64,000 nucleotides of DNA from Megamerina dolium (taxonomy: Eukaryota > Arthropoda > Insecta > Diptera > Megamerinidae): assembly GCA_963854835.1 (NCBI GenBank), contig OY978526.1, forward strand, positions 11,425,277-11,489,276, written 5' to 3'. The notes beneath the pieces are model-generated. The model searched no databases. It worked only from the letters and a program-made list of their open reading frames with translations, and was not told the DNA's origin. Position numbers and translations under genes: made by a program. Positions 1 through 8,866 of the stretch are shown one piece after another. How positions within the stretch are numbered: position 1 is the stretch's first letter; each line of letters begins with the position of its first letter.

Positions 1-40
1 ACAAACCTATGAGTTCTTTATCGTATAAATATTTACTTAC

Positions 41-1247
41 ACACTTTCAATACACACCGTCCCAAACCTTTTTCTTCGACTACAAAATAATCCTTATCAC
101 AATAACAGTCACCATTTTGACATACTCCACCAGCACCTAAATTCTGAATGCATTGTACTGTTTCGATGCAATATTGTCGATAATAAGCATTGGGTGCACA
201 GCGTGTTTTATTGGCAATACTGACAAAATTATCTTTACAAATGCATATACTTGAATTTCCATCTTTCTGGTATGAGCATATGGAATTTTTATCAAATTCT
301 TGACATTCAGACGAATCAACACATGTAAATGTATCACCTTTGAAATAAATATTGGAAAGTAAATGTGTAGTTATAGATTTAGATAGAAATGGTATTTTAG
401 TAAACTAACCAATATGTGGCACACATTTATTATTGTTGTCGGCAATAAATGTTTTGGGACATTCGCACTTTTTTGTCTCATTATTGCATATGGCATAGGG
501 TTCTTGCTTTTGACACTGTCTATCGAATTCACATATTTCACCAATTACTAGATTATCTGAAATGGAAATAAAAGCATATACGCACATACATTTATTCAAT
601 ATTAAATTTTAATATTAGATTCTGTATTGTCTGTCCAATTGTTGTCTATTCGTGGGACAATACTTTCACCATGCGATAGACAAGAATAGGAAAGATTAAA
701 AAACAACTTTCGATTGGCGATTTTATTCTATTTTACATACTTGACAAACAGCGTCGTCCATCATCGCTTGGTACATAATCCGGTTTGCAAAAGCATATGG
801 GAATATGTGCACCACATTCAGCATTTGGTTGTAAGCATGGACATGCACCACCAATAATATTATTCAATTTATCATCCTGAAAGAAATTACAATACTTATA
901 CTGTTATACAATATCTATTGCGGAAATCATTATGTTTACTAGTACTCATACATTTGGTATGCAATCAACATGTTTTCCAACATCTGTCGTACATTGACAA
1001 GTACCATCAATACAGCTGGTCGTCACGCCGGCCATAGAAGTAAATTTTAAGCAATCATATATATTTGTACAGCTCATTTCTAATAAATCTATTATTAAAT
1101 TGATTGAATTAATATACATTTTTATTTGGAAATCAATTAGGAAGGCAATAATTACTTACCTTGATCGGTGGCGGCTGCGTTATTCATATTCATCATCATT
1201 ATCATCATGAGAGCAATGGCAATGCTATTAATAACATTAGCCTGCAT
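41..1247 (-). CDS. Secreted cysteine-rich EB-module-like protein, 5 exons, 3' end beyond the window edge
   Basis: Five exons can be joined by eye: 1160-1247, 952-1079, 741-876, 410-556 and 41-337. Each intron (80, 75, 184 and 72 nt) has GT-AG ends and the reading phases agree throughout. Exon 1 starts at the ATG at 1247 and encodes a hydrophobic, Met-rich leader (MQANVINSIAIAL...) ending near AAATDQ, which looks like a signal peptide. The following exons are rich in paired cysteines (for example CPC, CFC, CECP, CIC, CYC), with spacing like EB or EGF-type modules. Three of the four visible introns are phase 1, as is usual for shuffled extracellular modules. Exon 5 ends at a strong GTAAGT donor (positions 35-40), so the gene probably continues to the left. 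If that donor is not used, TAA at 33-35 would end the protein about two codons later. The partner or ligand is unknown; adhesion or clearance roles are known for similar families but are not shown here. Confidence 0.8.
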
Positions 1248-1473
1248 TTTGATAAAAGTATTTTCAATTCAATTTTATATAAAAGGCATAAAATTTTTTA
1301 GAAAAAAAAATCTTCAACAATTTGGTACGAACTAAATAGAAATTTGCGATGCACCACGAAAATAAAATCATTTACATTTTATATATATAATTTTTTTAAA
1401 TTTAACAGTTATTAATTTACATATATATATACAATAATATTAGTTTATGCACATTCACAGGGTGCAACTGCTA

Positions 1474-2316
1474 TTCAATTTGACTAAAAAGTTCATTCGG
1501 ATTTGAACCACCAGATGGCCAGATGGTGTGTAAATGAGACAAAACAAATGGATAGTAGACACGAAAAAAAAAATCGATTTATTTCATGTACAAGTACGAA
1601 TATCTAAATACAAATATATTTACAAACAAATGTGATTATTTGTTTACTTTTCGTTTTTCGTCATTTCATTCTCTTCCACATTATCATAGTTGCCGTCTTC
1701 TTCCATTGTACGTTTCATTTTCTTAGCTTCACGCTCTACCATCGTCTCCAGCGATTTAGTGCTATTATTGTTAGTCGCATGCCATGATGATTTTCTCTTA
1801 TTTACCTCATCATCGGTGTTGTTGCTTTTCACATAGCCAAGTTGATGCAAATAATTTTTAACACTTGCCTGTGATACACCAAGTGTTTTCGCAATTTCAC
1901 GTGTTGTTGCATGCGGATTTGCTTTAATCAATTCTTCAATTTGTTCACTTGGTACTTCCAGTGGCCGACCCGAACGTGGTGCATCATCCAGCGAGTAGTC
2001 ACCATTGCGAAATTTTGCAAACCATTTCTGACATGTTCGATCATTTACAGCATCTTCACCGTATACGGCACAAATTTTACGCTGTGTTTTTGTTGCATTC
2101 ACACCTTTCTTATAATAATACAGCATTATGTGACGATAATGTTCTTTATTAGACTCCATTGTGTATTGTGTAGATAGCGAGCTTACTTAATATTGTTCAA
2201 CTACAAACAGACAGCTGTCAAATGAAGAGAAGTATTCGTGTGAAGTCAAAGTTAAATTTGACGATGCTAATGACATCTTACGGCAAATGCCCGAATGAAC
2301 TTTTTAGCCAATTTAT
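1474..2316 (-). mobile_element. Short mariner-type element carrying a DNA-binding-only ORF
   Basis: Terminal inverted repeats are seen at 1477-1500 and 2291-2314: 22 of 24 bases match, with a perfect 17-base core ctaaaaagttcattcgg. They flank one ORF at 1644-2159. A full mariner is about 1.3 kb, and this element is about 0.84 kb because the catalytic two thirds are missing. The outermost bases differ between the ends, so the exact TA target duplication is uncertain. Confidence 0.75.
1644..2159 (-). CDS. Mariner-derived DNA-binding protein without catalytic domain
   Basis: This is an uninterrupted 171-residue frame. Residues 1-50 match the first helix-turn-helix of mariner/SETMAR transposases (an HTH_48-like region with QKWFAKFRNGDYSLDD and APRSGRP). 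Residues 52-108 form a second helix-turn-helix (ATTREIAKTLGVSQASVKNYL). After LHQLGYVK the usual catalytic region is absent. It is replaced by a low-complexity tail of about 60 residues, rich in N, K and E, with a basic KKMKR patch that could be a nuclear signal. None of the catalytic aspartates is present, so it cannot cut DNA. It lies between mariner inverted repeats, so it could bind them and repress active copies, or it could be a captured host-function gene. Both ideas are inference. The open frame, despite loss of the enzyme part, argues against plain decay. Confidence 0.75.
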   Translation of the reverse strand: MESNKEHYRHIMLYYYKKGVNATKTQRKICAVYGEDAVNDRTCQKWFAKFRNGDYSLDDAPRSGRPLEVPSEQIEELIKANPHATTREIAKTLGVSQASVKNYLHQLGYVKSNNTDDEVNKRKSSWHATNNNSTKSLETMVEREAKKMKRTMEEDGNYDNVEENEMTKNEK

Positions 2317-2769
2317 TTTTGCTTTTTTATTATTATAATTTTTTTTTATATTATCCAATGCATACACAAGTGTACGTCTGCATAAGGAAAATAACTTTAT
2401 TATGGAAATATCTAAAAACAAAAATATAATCAAATTTTGTATTATGCATAATAATAGTAATTACATTTTACAGTTATCGCAATTTGCCTAATTCTAGCCT
2501 ACGCACAGTGGGCGATTTGCCTGCGTTAGCGGTGTTTAATTAATAGCTTCGAAAGTAAATTAGACATTTTCAATCGGTTTTTTTTACAATAAAGAAAAAA
2601 TCAAAGAAAAAAAAATCAAAAGTTTTTTACAAAATTTTTTTATTTCAACTAAAAAAATTTTCTTTCTCAATAAAAATGTATTTAGTTACTAATTTTTTTA
2701 AAATAAAAATTGCAAAAAAATTGATATTTACAAAAGAAAAATCATTTTTTTTCGGAATCTTTTTCAGGC

Positions 2770-2931
2770 AAGCTCAGAACATCCAACGTCCAACATAATA
2801 CTTTTGCAGAGGAAATTGAAGAACTATTGATGGAAGAAGCTATTAAAGGATTGGAAGAAGGCAAAATTTTCGGCAGTTTCCATAAGGTCAATGCACGTAA
2901 GATTATGTTGAATCCATGTATTAAAAGTTAG
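2770..2931 (+). other. Open coding-like fragment of unknown origin
   Basis: A frame of 53 codons follows a good splice-acceptor-like ttttcag and runs to TAG at 2929-2931. The peptide is Glu/Lys-rich in the middle (AEEIEELLMEEAIKGLEEGK) and then reads IFGSFHKVNARKIM. It has no ATG of its own near the start and I recognise no family. It may be a captured exon or a decayed ORF inside the candidate element at 2504-3678. Confidence 0.3.
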
Positions 2932-2969
2932 CAAACTCCTATTGTACGAGCTGCCAAATTTTTGGTGTT

Positions 2970-3007
2970 GAAAAAATCATCTTGACGTGTCGCAAGATGA
3001 TTTTTTC
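2970..3007. repeat. Perfect 15-bp inverted repeat with 8-base loop
   Basis: The left arm gaaaaaatcatcttg (2970-2984) is exactly complementary to caagatgattttttc (2993-3007), with loop acgtgtcg. On RNA this would be a stable hairpin. No function is evident. Confidence 0.85.
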
Positions 3008-3685
3008 GCATCTTGTTGGTATTAGAAGATGGATGTACCAAACAAAAAAATCCAATTATTTTCTTTTCTTATATTTTTATGTGCAAGACACACTCCGAAA
3101 ACCTAATCCAGACGTGGACACACTTGATAACCCATATACAAAGAGGTTGTAATTAATTGGAAAATTTTTCAGCAGCAAATAGTGTATATTTTTTTTTATG
3201 TTACGCTACAGATTCCACATGTTTGGGAAGAGGACTCTGAAATAATGCGGCACTTTGTCAACTTGGCTCTTACTAGAAAGTTCTGAAGCATTTTTTTTTC
3301 TGGACATATCTAGCATATCTAGCCCGGTAACGTTTCTCGAAATACACCCTATTTTTACCACGAGACTTCCATCTTGCTGCGAGTCTACTATTAAAATTAA
3401 GCAGCTTTCTACAAGTTCATAATGCTGTTCTACTTACTTAAAGAATCTTTATATGAAACTGTACCAAAAATCATAGTTTTCCATAGCGAGAAACTTCTTT
3501 AAGGGGATTTTTTCATCGTGCCTTACTAAATAAAGTTCGCGTGCTTATAAAAAGTCATTAAAAAAATAAAATTTAGCTAATCAAAATATCTGTAATCGAG
3601 AGGAGATAAAAAAAGCCGTCATTTTAAAGTTAAAATTTTGAATTAATCGCCGTCAGCGCGGCCATATTGCCCACTGTACTACATG

Positions 3686-3705
3686 CAGGGTGATTATTAA
3701 GTTTA
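3686..3705 (+). repeat. Solitary terminal-repeat-like sequence
   Basis: cagggtgattattaagttt resembles the cagggtgattttttaagag end of the element at 34782-35390. No matching partner was found nearby, so it may be a lone remnant of a rosa-like mariner. Confidence 0.3.
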
Positions 3706-3941
3706 AAGAAAACGATATTCCATATCTCTGGATATATCGAGACAAATTATATTAAGAGTGAATTGCCAGAATAAATAATGTATTTATAATTTTAATAAAA
3801 TGAAATGAATTTTAATGCATTTGAGTGAAAAATGTATTTAAGAAAATTTTGTTTTTCATATTTTCTAAAACCTGACATTCGTGTCCATCTCTGTTATCTT
3901 GTAGGATTATAAATTAAATAAAAGAAAGAAAAAAAAAATCT

Positions 3942-5230
3942 CCTTACAGTCGGCTGGGGCCGACCAAACTATACCCTGCATATGTAGATTTATATATAAA
4001 AAGTTTACTCGAATATCCAACTTTTCTTTTATTTCCACTTTTCGAGAAACAATTTTTGCATATACTACTAATTTACACCCGAAATATGGTTGACTTTGAC
4101 GAAGTAAAAGGATTTTAAGATAATTCCGAGGCTTAGTATGGGAGCTATATAAAAAGTGGGCGTGGCTTACCACTTTCTAGTAAATCCAATTAATTTTTCA
4201 ATGTTAATCCACACCTTAAATTTGGTGTCCTACGTTGAATAGTTTCTAAGTTATGGTGGTTAACATTTTTGTTTAATTTCCTCAACTTTGTATGGGAGCT
4301 CCAATAAGAAGTGGGCGTGGTACGCTGATTTTTCGCCAGATTATTTCCGACTACGATATTAATTTAAGTGTCAATTATGGTTATTGTAGACATAAGATTG
4401 CCGAAGTTACAGCTGTTTCAATTTAAAATTTGTATGGGGGCTACGATAAACACTGGGCGTGGTGCGCCCATTTTCTGTGAGCCTAGTTGCTCGTACAATA
4501 CTAATTCACACCTTAAATCTCGTTATTCTACGCTGAATAGTTTGCAAGTTATAACCGGTAACATTTTTTTTAATTTCCGCAACTTTGTATGGGAGACCCA
4601 AAAAGGAGTGGGCGTGGCACATTGATTTTGTGCCATATTATTTCTGACTGCCGTGTAAATCTAAGTGTCAATTATGGTTATTCTAGACAGAAGATTGTAG
4701 AAGTTACAGCAGTTTCAATTTAAAAGAAGTACAGACACTTTGTATCGGAGCTACGCTAGAAAGTAGGCGTGGCTCACCCACTTTTGGCGAGGTTATATAG
4801 TAGTATAATATAACTCTATGTGCAAAATATTGTTGTCCCAAGTGGTATATTATGTGAGTTATAGCAAGTTAAAGATTTTGAAAATTTCGAGGTTAGTCGC
4901 TTTGAATGCTTGGTGTGGGCGTGGTTATTGACCGATCATGCCCAATATCAATCCCCTCCGTACCCTTGGATCATAGATTACTTATGCCAAATTTCATCGA
5001 AATAGCTCAATATTTACTCAAGTTATCGTGCGAACCAGCCAGGTGACAGACAGACGGACGGACGGACGGACGGACGGACGGACGGACGGACATCGTTAAA
5101 TCGAAAATTTAATCGACGCTGATCACGAATATATATCCATGTCTATATCTCCGGAGATTCCTTCAAGTGGACACAAACATCTGACCGAAATGAATATACC
5201 ATGCATATTGCATTATGCAGGGTATAAAAA
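3942..5230 (+). repeat. Non-coding interspersed repeat with about 155-bp internal periodicity
   Basis: The core gggcgtgg (with one variant, aggcgtgg) recurs at 4158, 4313, 4455, 4610, 4765 and 4917, with spacings of 155, 142, 155, 155 and 152. Each core is usually preceded by tatgggag. Modules alternate, so the segment from 4158 is closely repeated about 297 bp later. The unit opens with ttacagtcggctggggcc and tataccctgcata, and closes near 5205-5226 with a version of tgcagggtata, giving short inverted ends. A tetranucleotide tract lies near the right end. No ORF is convincing. A second copy starts the same way at 12263. Confidence 0.8.
5051..5092 (+). repeat. (GACG)n tetranucleotide microsatellite
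   Basis: About nine tandem copies of ggac lie inside the right end of the 3942-5230 repeat. This phase is typical of these dipteran repeats and may expand and contract. Confidence 0.9.
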
Positions 5231-6133
5231 AATAGAAATTCAGTAATTGTCTTATAATAAAATCAATACAATTTTACTCAATATTTAATAGTTGGTAAAA
5301 GCAGGTAGAGTCTGAACTCGTAGTCTGAGTCGTAGACCGCTTTCTTTTTCAAAATGTCAAAAATGTAGGTGCACATCGAAAGCAGTCATATGAAAGAAAT
5401 TGCGCTGAACTGAATATCTCTTTTTTTCCTTCATATTTTTCCATATTTCAAAATTTACATGTCCGAAAATTCGTCACAATGTGGAACTAATCACTTCGGA
5501 TATGCACCATGCTATGAATTTTTTTTTTCTTAACTCGATTAAAATCGTAATTCTTTGGTGTGACTTTTTTTGCAAATGAAAATTAAAAATAGATTCTGTT
5601 GTGAAAATTAAACCTTTAAATTAACAATACATATGACGAGCCTCTACCAATATCGAATATTAGGATCTTGATATTTTACAATTGGATGGATTTTGTCATT
5701 CAGTGTTATCAGTTAAATTGCATGAATTTTATAATTTGCTTCGTGGTTTTTTTTCTTCTCTCATCTTTCTTTCCTTTCATACAATATTGTTCTCAGGGTC
5801 TAGTTGATCACGTATTACATGTAATTTAAAATTTGCTTTAGGGTATTTTCATGCACACACACACACACACGCACACAAATAGCCAAATATACTCATGTTA
5901 ATAATAACAGTGTGCATACATTTATTTTCCAATTATATGATTCACCCTGTGGCTGTGATTATTACAGTTTCTACACATTTTGTTCGAAATAAACCGTTAA
6001 ATATATTCCATATGCATTGTGTTCTGTTAATTGAAATTTATTTTGTGATTATTAAAATGTTGATAAAATAATAACAATAAAGATAATATTGTACTTTGTA
6101 TTGTTTGTTGAATTATTGCGTATTTGTGTAAAG
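5231..6133. other. Upstream region of the linker histone gene
   Basis: AT-rich sequence with a (CA)n tract near 5853-5870. It must contain the promoter and 5' UTR of the gene starting at 6134, but no clear TATA box or initiator could be fixed by eye. Nothing else is recognised. Confidence 0.5.
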
Positions 6134-7591
6134 ATGGAAAAAATTAAGAAAGAAGTTTTAACCAAAGCTGCAGAGGAGACTGACACTTCTAGTGAGTCTG
6201 ACCAAGAAGGCGAAGAAGAACTCATGGAAAGACAATCATCTATGTCTTCTGGTGAAACGTCTGAAGAAAAAGACGACGAAGAGGATGATGCAGGTGAAGT
6301 AGACGTTGAAGACGTTGACGAAAAACACAATGATGATTATGAAGATGATGCCAAGCACGAGGGAAATGATAATGAGGTCGCAGTAATGAAAGTTATTCCA
6401 ACAAAAGCAGTTAAACCGACGAAAACAACAGCAATCATTCCTAAATTCAATGGTACGAATTTACAGGATAGCAAACAGTTGATAGCAGAAAGAAAAGCAG
6501 CAGCAGTAGACATTGGTGGTAGGGACCCCAACAAGCGTCCGGCGACAAAAGTTCTTGTCAATACGGCGATTAAGAATTTAAATGAACGTTCAGGTTCATC
6601 GCTAATAGCAATACGTAAATACATTGTGGCCAATTATGATGGCATTGAAGAAAATAATCGGCTCAATATTGCTGTTAAAAAATATCTAAAAGATGCCTTA
6701 GTTAAAGGATGGATTATACAAACAAAGGGTACCGGTGCGACGGGATCATTTAAATTGTCCGCTGATGCGGTGAAACCACGCAAAATGCATGGCAAAGAGA
6801 AAAAGCCAAAGGTGGTGTCGCAGAAAAAATTGGAAAAAGATGTAAGTATGCATGCAACATTTATTGTTATCCTGTGTGAAGGATTAATTTCATTCATTCA
6901 ATTAATTTTCATGATTCACACAAATCAGGCGTCGTCGGCTACCAAAGAGATAAAATCCGCTAAAGCGATTAAAGCTGCAAAGACTATTACTAAAGTTAGC
7001 AAACCGCAACCAACAAAAGCAACAGCTAATTCGAAGAGCAAAATAGCTGATAGCAATCGTAATGGAAATAATGATGATGATGATGATGATGATATGGATG
7101 ATGTTGATGATGCTGATGAATTTGATGATAATGAGGATTTTTTTAGTGATGATCCCGATATTGATGCTGCTGATTTGTTAAAAATAAAAAAACTTGCTAA
7201 AAAGCCACGAAAAGTTCAGGAGTCAGCAAAAAAACTACCCGCAGGCACAAAAAAGCCGAAGGTGACAGCTTCAGCAAGCAAAAATGATACAAATGGTGAG
7301 CCTAATACAAAATCACAAAAAAAGGAAACTAATCGCAATCAATCCACTGCTAAGAAGACGAAAACGCCACAGTTAGCGTCAGTATCAAAATCATCAGCTG
7401 CAGGAGTAGCAGCAGCAACAACAACAACAACACCAACAATAACAACAGGAAAAACATCAGCAGCCACTGCAAAGAAAAATTTGAAATCATCAAACGCCAA
7501 GGAAGTTGTCGATTCAACGCCGCTTTCTGTCGCAGAAACTCCTGCTGTTGCAAAATCCACTGGCAAGGGAACGAAAAGCAAGAAAAAATAA
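6134..7591 (+). CDS. BigH1: BigH1-like linker histone
   Basis: There are two exons, 6134-6841 and 6929-7591, separated by an 87-nt GTAAGT...CAG intron in phase 0. They give about 456 residues. Residues 1-80 are strongly acidic. Residues about 135-215 form a linker-histone winged-helix (H15) domain, with VNTAIKNLNERSGSSLIAIR, YIVANYDG, KKYLKDALVKGWIIQTKG and GATGSFKLSA. The tail is Lys/Ala/Thr-rich. The acidic N-terminus and the intron set it apart from replication-dependent H1 and match Drosophila BigH1, the germline and early-embryo H1 that binds nucleosome linker DNA and quiets transcription. Odd feature: the tail carries a second acidic run (NDDDDDDDMDDVDDADEF). The start is the first ATG in frame, with A at -3 and G at +4. 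The gene stands alone. Another divergent H1 cannot be excluded. Confidence 0.82.
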   Translation: MEKIKKEVLTKAAEETDTSSESDQEGEEELMERQSSMSSGETSEEKDDEEDDAGEVDVEDVDEKHNDDYEDDAKHEGNDNEVAVMKVIPTKAVKPTKTTAIIPKFNGTNLQDSKQLIAERKAAAVDIGGRDPNKRPATKVLVNTAIKNLNERSGSSLIAIRKYIVANYDGIEENNRLNIAVKKYLKDALVKGWIIQTKGTGATGSFKLSADAVKPRKMHGKEKKPKVVSQKKLEKDVSMHATFIVILCEGLISFIQLIFMIHTNQASSATKEIKSAKAIKAAKTITKVSKPQPTKATANSKSKIADSNRNGNNDDDDDDDMDDVDDADEFDDNEDFFSDDPDIDAADLLKIKKLAKKPRKVQESAKKLPAGTKKPKVTASASKNDTNGEPNTKSQKKETNRNQSTAKKTKTPQLASVSKSSAAGVAAATTTTTPTITTGKTSAATAKKNLKSSNAKEVVDSTPLSVAETPAVAKSTGKGTKSKKK

Positions 7592-7791
7592 TAGGCTATT
7601 GTAATGTTCATTAAATCTTTTTATTTTATATCTAAGCTTTGTATGTATATTTATATTTTTTTGTATTAGGATTTTGTAATTTTTCTTTTGTTGTTGTTGT
7701 TGTTGTGATTTTTACTGATCTCTATTTCGGTAAAATATTCATGTTAATAACATAGAATCGTAGTTTTAATGATGCTATTTATACTATCTGT

Positions 7792-7797
7792 AATAAA
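7792..7797 (+). terminator. Poly(A) signal AATAAA for the histone gene
   Basis: A canonical AATAAA about 200 bases after the stop codon, in AT-rich DNA. Its use would fit a polyadenylated, non-replicative histone mRNA. Other AT-rich variants are nearby. Confidence 0.5.
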
Positions 7798-7892
7798 ATT
7801 TAATTAATTTAAACCTAAGACCTTCAATTCATCATAGTCTACACAAGCGTGCAAGTTGGGTTTCTCATGCAATAAATATTGGTAGTTGGGCT

Positions 7893-8500
7893 ATACGAGG
7901 TGTGATCAAGCTGATTTTTCATTTTTATCAAAAAGTATTTATTTATTCATCAATATTTATGTTGTCCCCTTTGCTAATGCTTTTTCCAATCCTCGAAGCA
8001 CTTTTGATAAGCACTTTTTGATATAGCTATGAGCTCTTTCAGCGATGCAATCTTTATTTCCTCAATTGTTGCAAATCTCATCGTTTCAAGAGTCTCTTCA
8101 GTTTTGGGAATAGGAAAAAGTCACAGGGGGCCAAGTCCGGTGAATATGGTGGCTGAGACATGATAGTGGTGTTGTTTGTGGCACAAAAAATCACTTACAA
8201 GCAAAACCCATGAATTGTTGTACCACAATTCCGAGCGTTTTTTTTTCGTATTGCTTCACGCAAACGCCTCATGACCTCAAAGCAATACTTCTTATTAATC
8301 GTACGACCTTGTACGTCTATGAAAATCGAAGAAAATAGTGAGCAAAACCTTGACATGCGAGGTTTGTCGTTTTCATTTTCTCAGCCTTCTTGGAACAGCT
8401 TGTAGCACTTATACACATTTTTCTTACTCAGCGTAGACTCACCGTATGCCACTCTCAACATTTCAAGAGTTTTAGAGCACTTGCTACCATTTTTTATACA
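7893..8500 (-). pseudogene. Broken mariner transposase (internally deleted)
   Basis: Reading leftward, 8495 to about 8390 gives an N-terminal helix-turn-helix remnant (KCSKTLEMLRVAYGESTLSK, then VYKCYKLFQEG). It joins abruptly to catalytic-core pieces (RRLREAIRKKNARNCG, a frameshifted SPDL-CDFFLF region, and EIKIASLKELIAISKSAYQK), ending near the repeat-like cgaggtgtgatcaa at 7896. Several stops and frameshifts are present and the middle is deleted. The right end is cut by the retrotransposon fragment at 8500. Confidence 0.75.
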
Positions 8501-8664
8501 AAATTTAATGCAAACTCTTTGCGCCTTTTTTTTCGATCAATAATAAAACCAATTTGGACATATGGCATTCAAATGTGGAGCAATGCATCACCATCAAACG
8601 TTGAAAAGCTGCAAAGAGTGCAATCAAAAATACTTAGAACCATCACAAGAGCACCATGGAACGT
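8500..8664 (+). pseudogene. Jockey-like reverse transcriptase C-terminal fragment
   Basis: About 55 codons in frame give SIIKPIWTYGIQMWSN, then NVEKLQRVQSKILRTI and APWNV. This is the typical end of the RT region in jockey-type non-LTR elements. It runs into an A-tract of about 17 bases and loses similarity. There is no RT active site and no start codon of its own. It lies in the opposite direction to the mariner remnant it abuts. Confidence 0.7.
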
Positions 8665-8866
8665 CAAAAAAAAAAAAAAAAATTCGAAAATAATTGTTAT
8701 CATTGGAATTATTCGCATTTGAAACTGAAAATATTCGGCTGTGCTAAGTTTCCGTATAATTAAAAAACAACTGTTGAACTAAACACAATCAAATTGGCAT
8801 TTTCGAAAATTCTTTCGAACTCATTTTCAATAGAAACGTGTGATAAGTGGTATTTATTAATTTGTA

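Larger units (their letters stand above)
2504..3678. mobile_element. Possible Transib-like non-autonomous element
   Basis: The left end reads CACAGTGGGCGATTTGCC (from 2504). The right end, reversed, reads TACAGTGGGCAATATGGC (ending at 3678), so 14 of 18 bases match. The flanking five bases are ctacg (2499-2503) and ctaca (3679-3683), a near match to a 5-bp target duplication. Transib elements begin with CAC and make 5-bp duplications, so the assignment is plausible. No transposase core is recognisable inside. The interior holds a 53-codon open stretch (2770-2931) and a perfect hairpin (2970-3007). The element is degenerate and the call is tentative. Confidence 0.4.

Noticed and set aside
7339..7611. 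Minus-strand ORFs over the histone tail
   Set aside because: Antisense of a low-complexity repeat-coding region.
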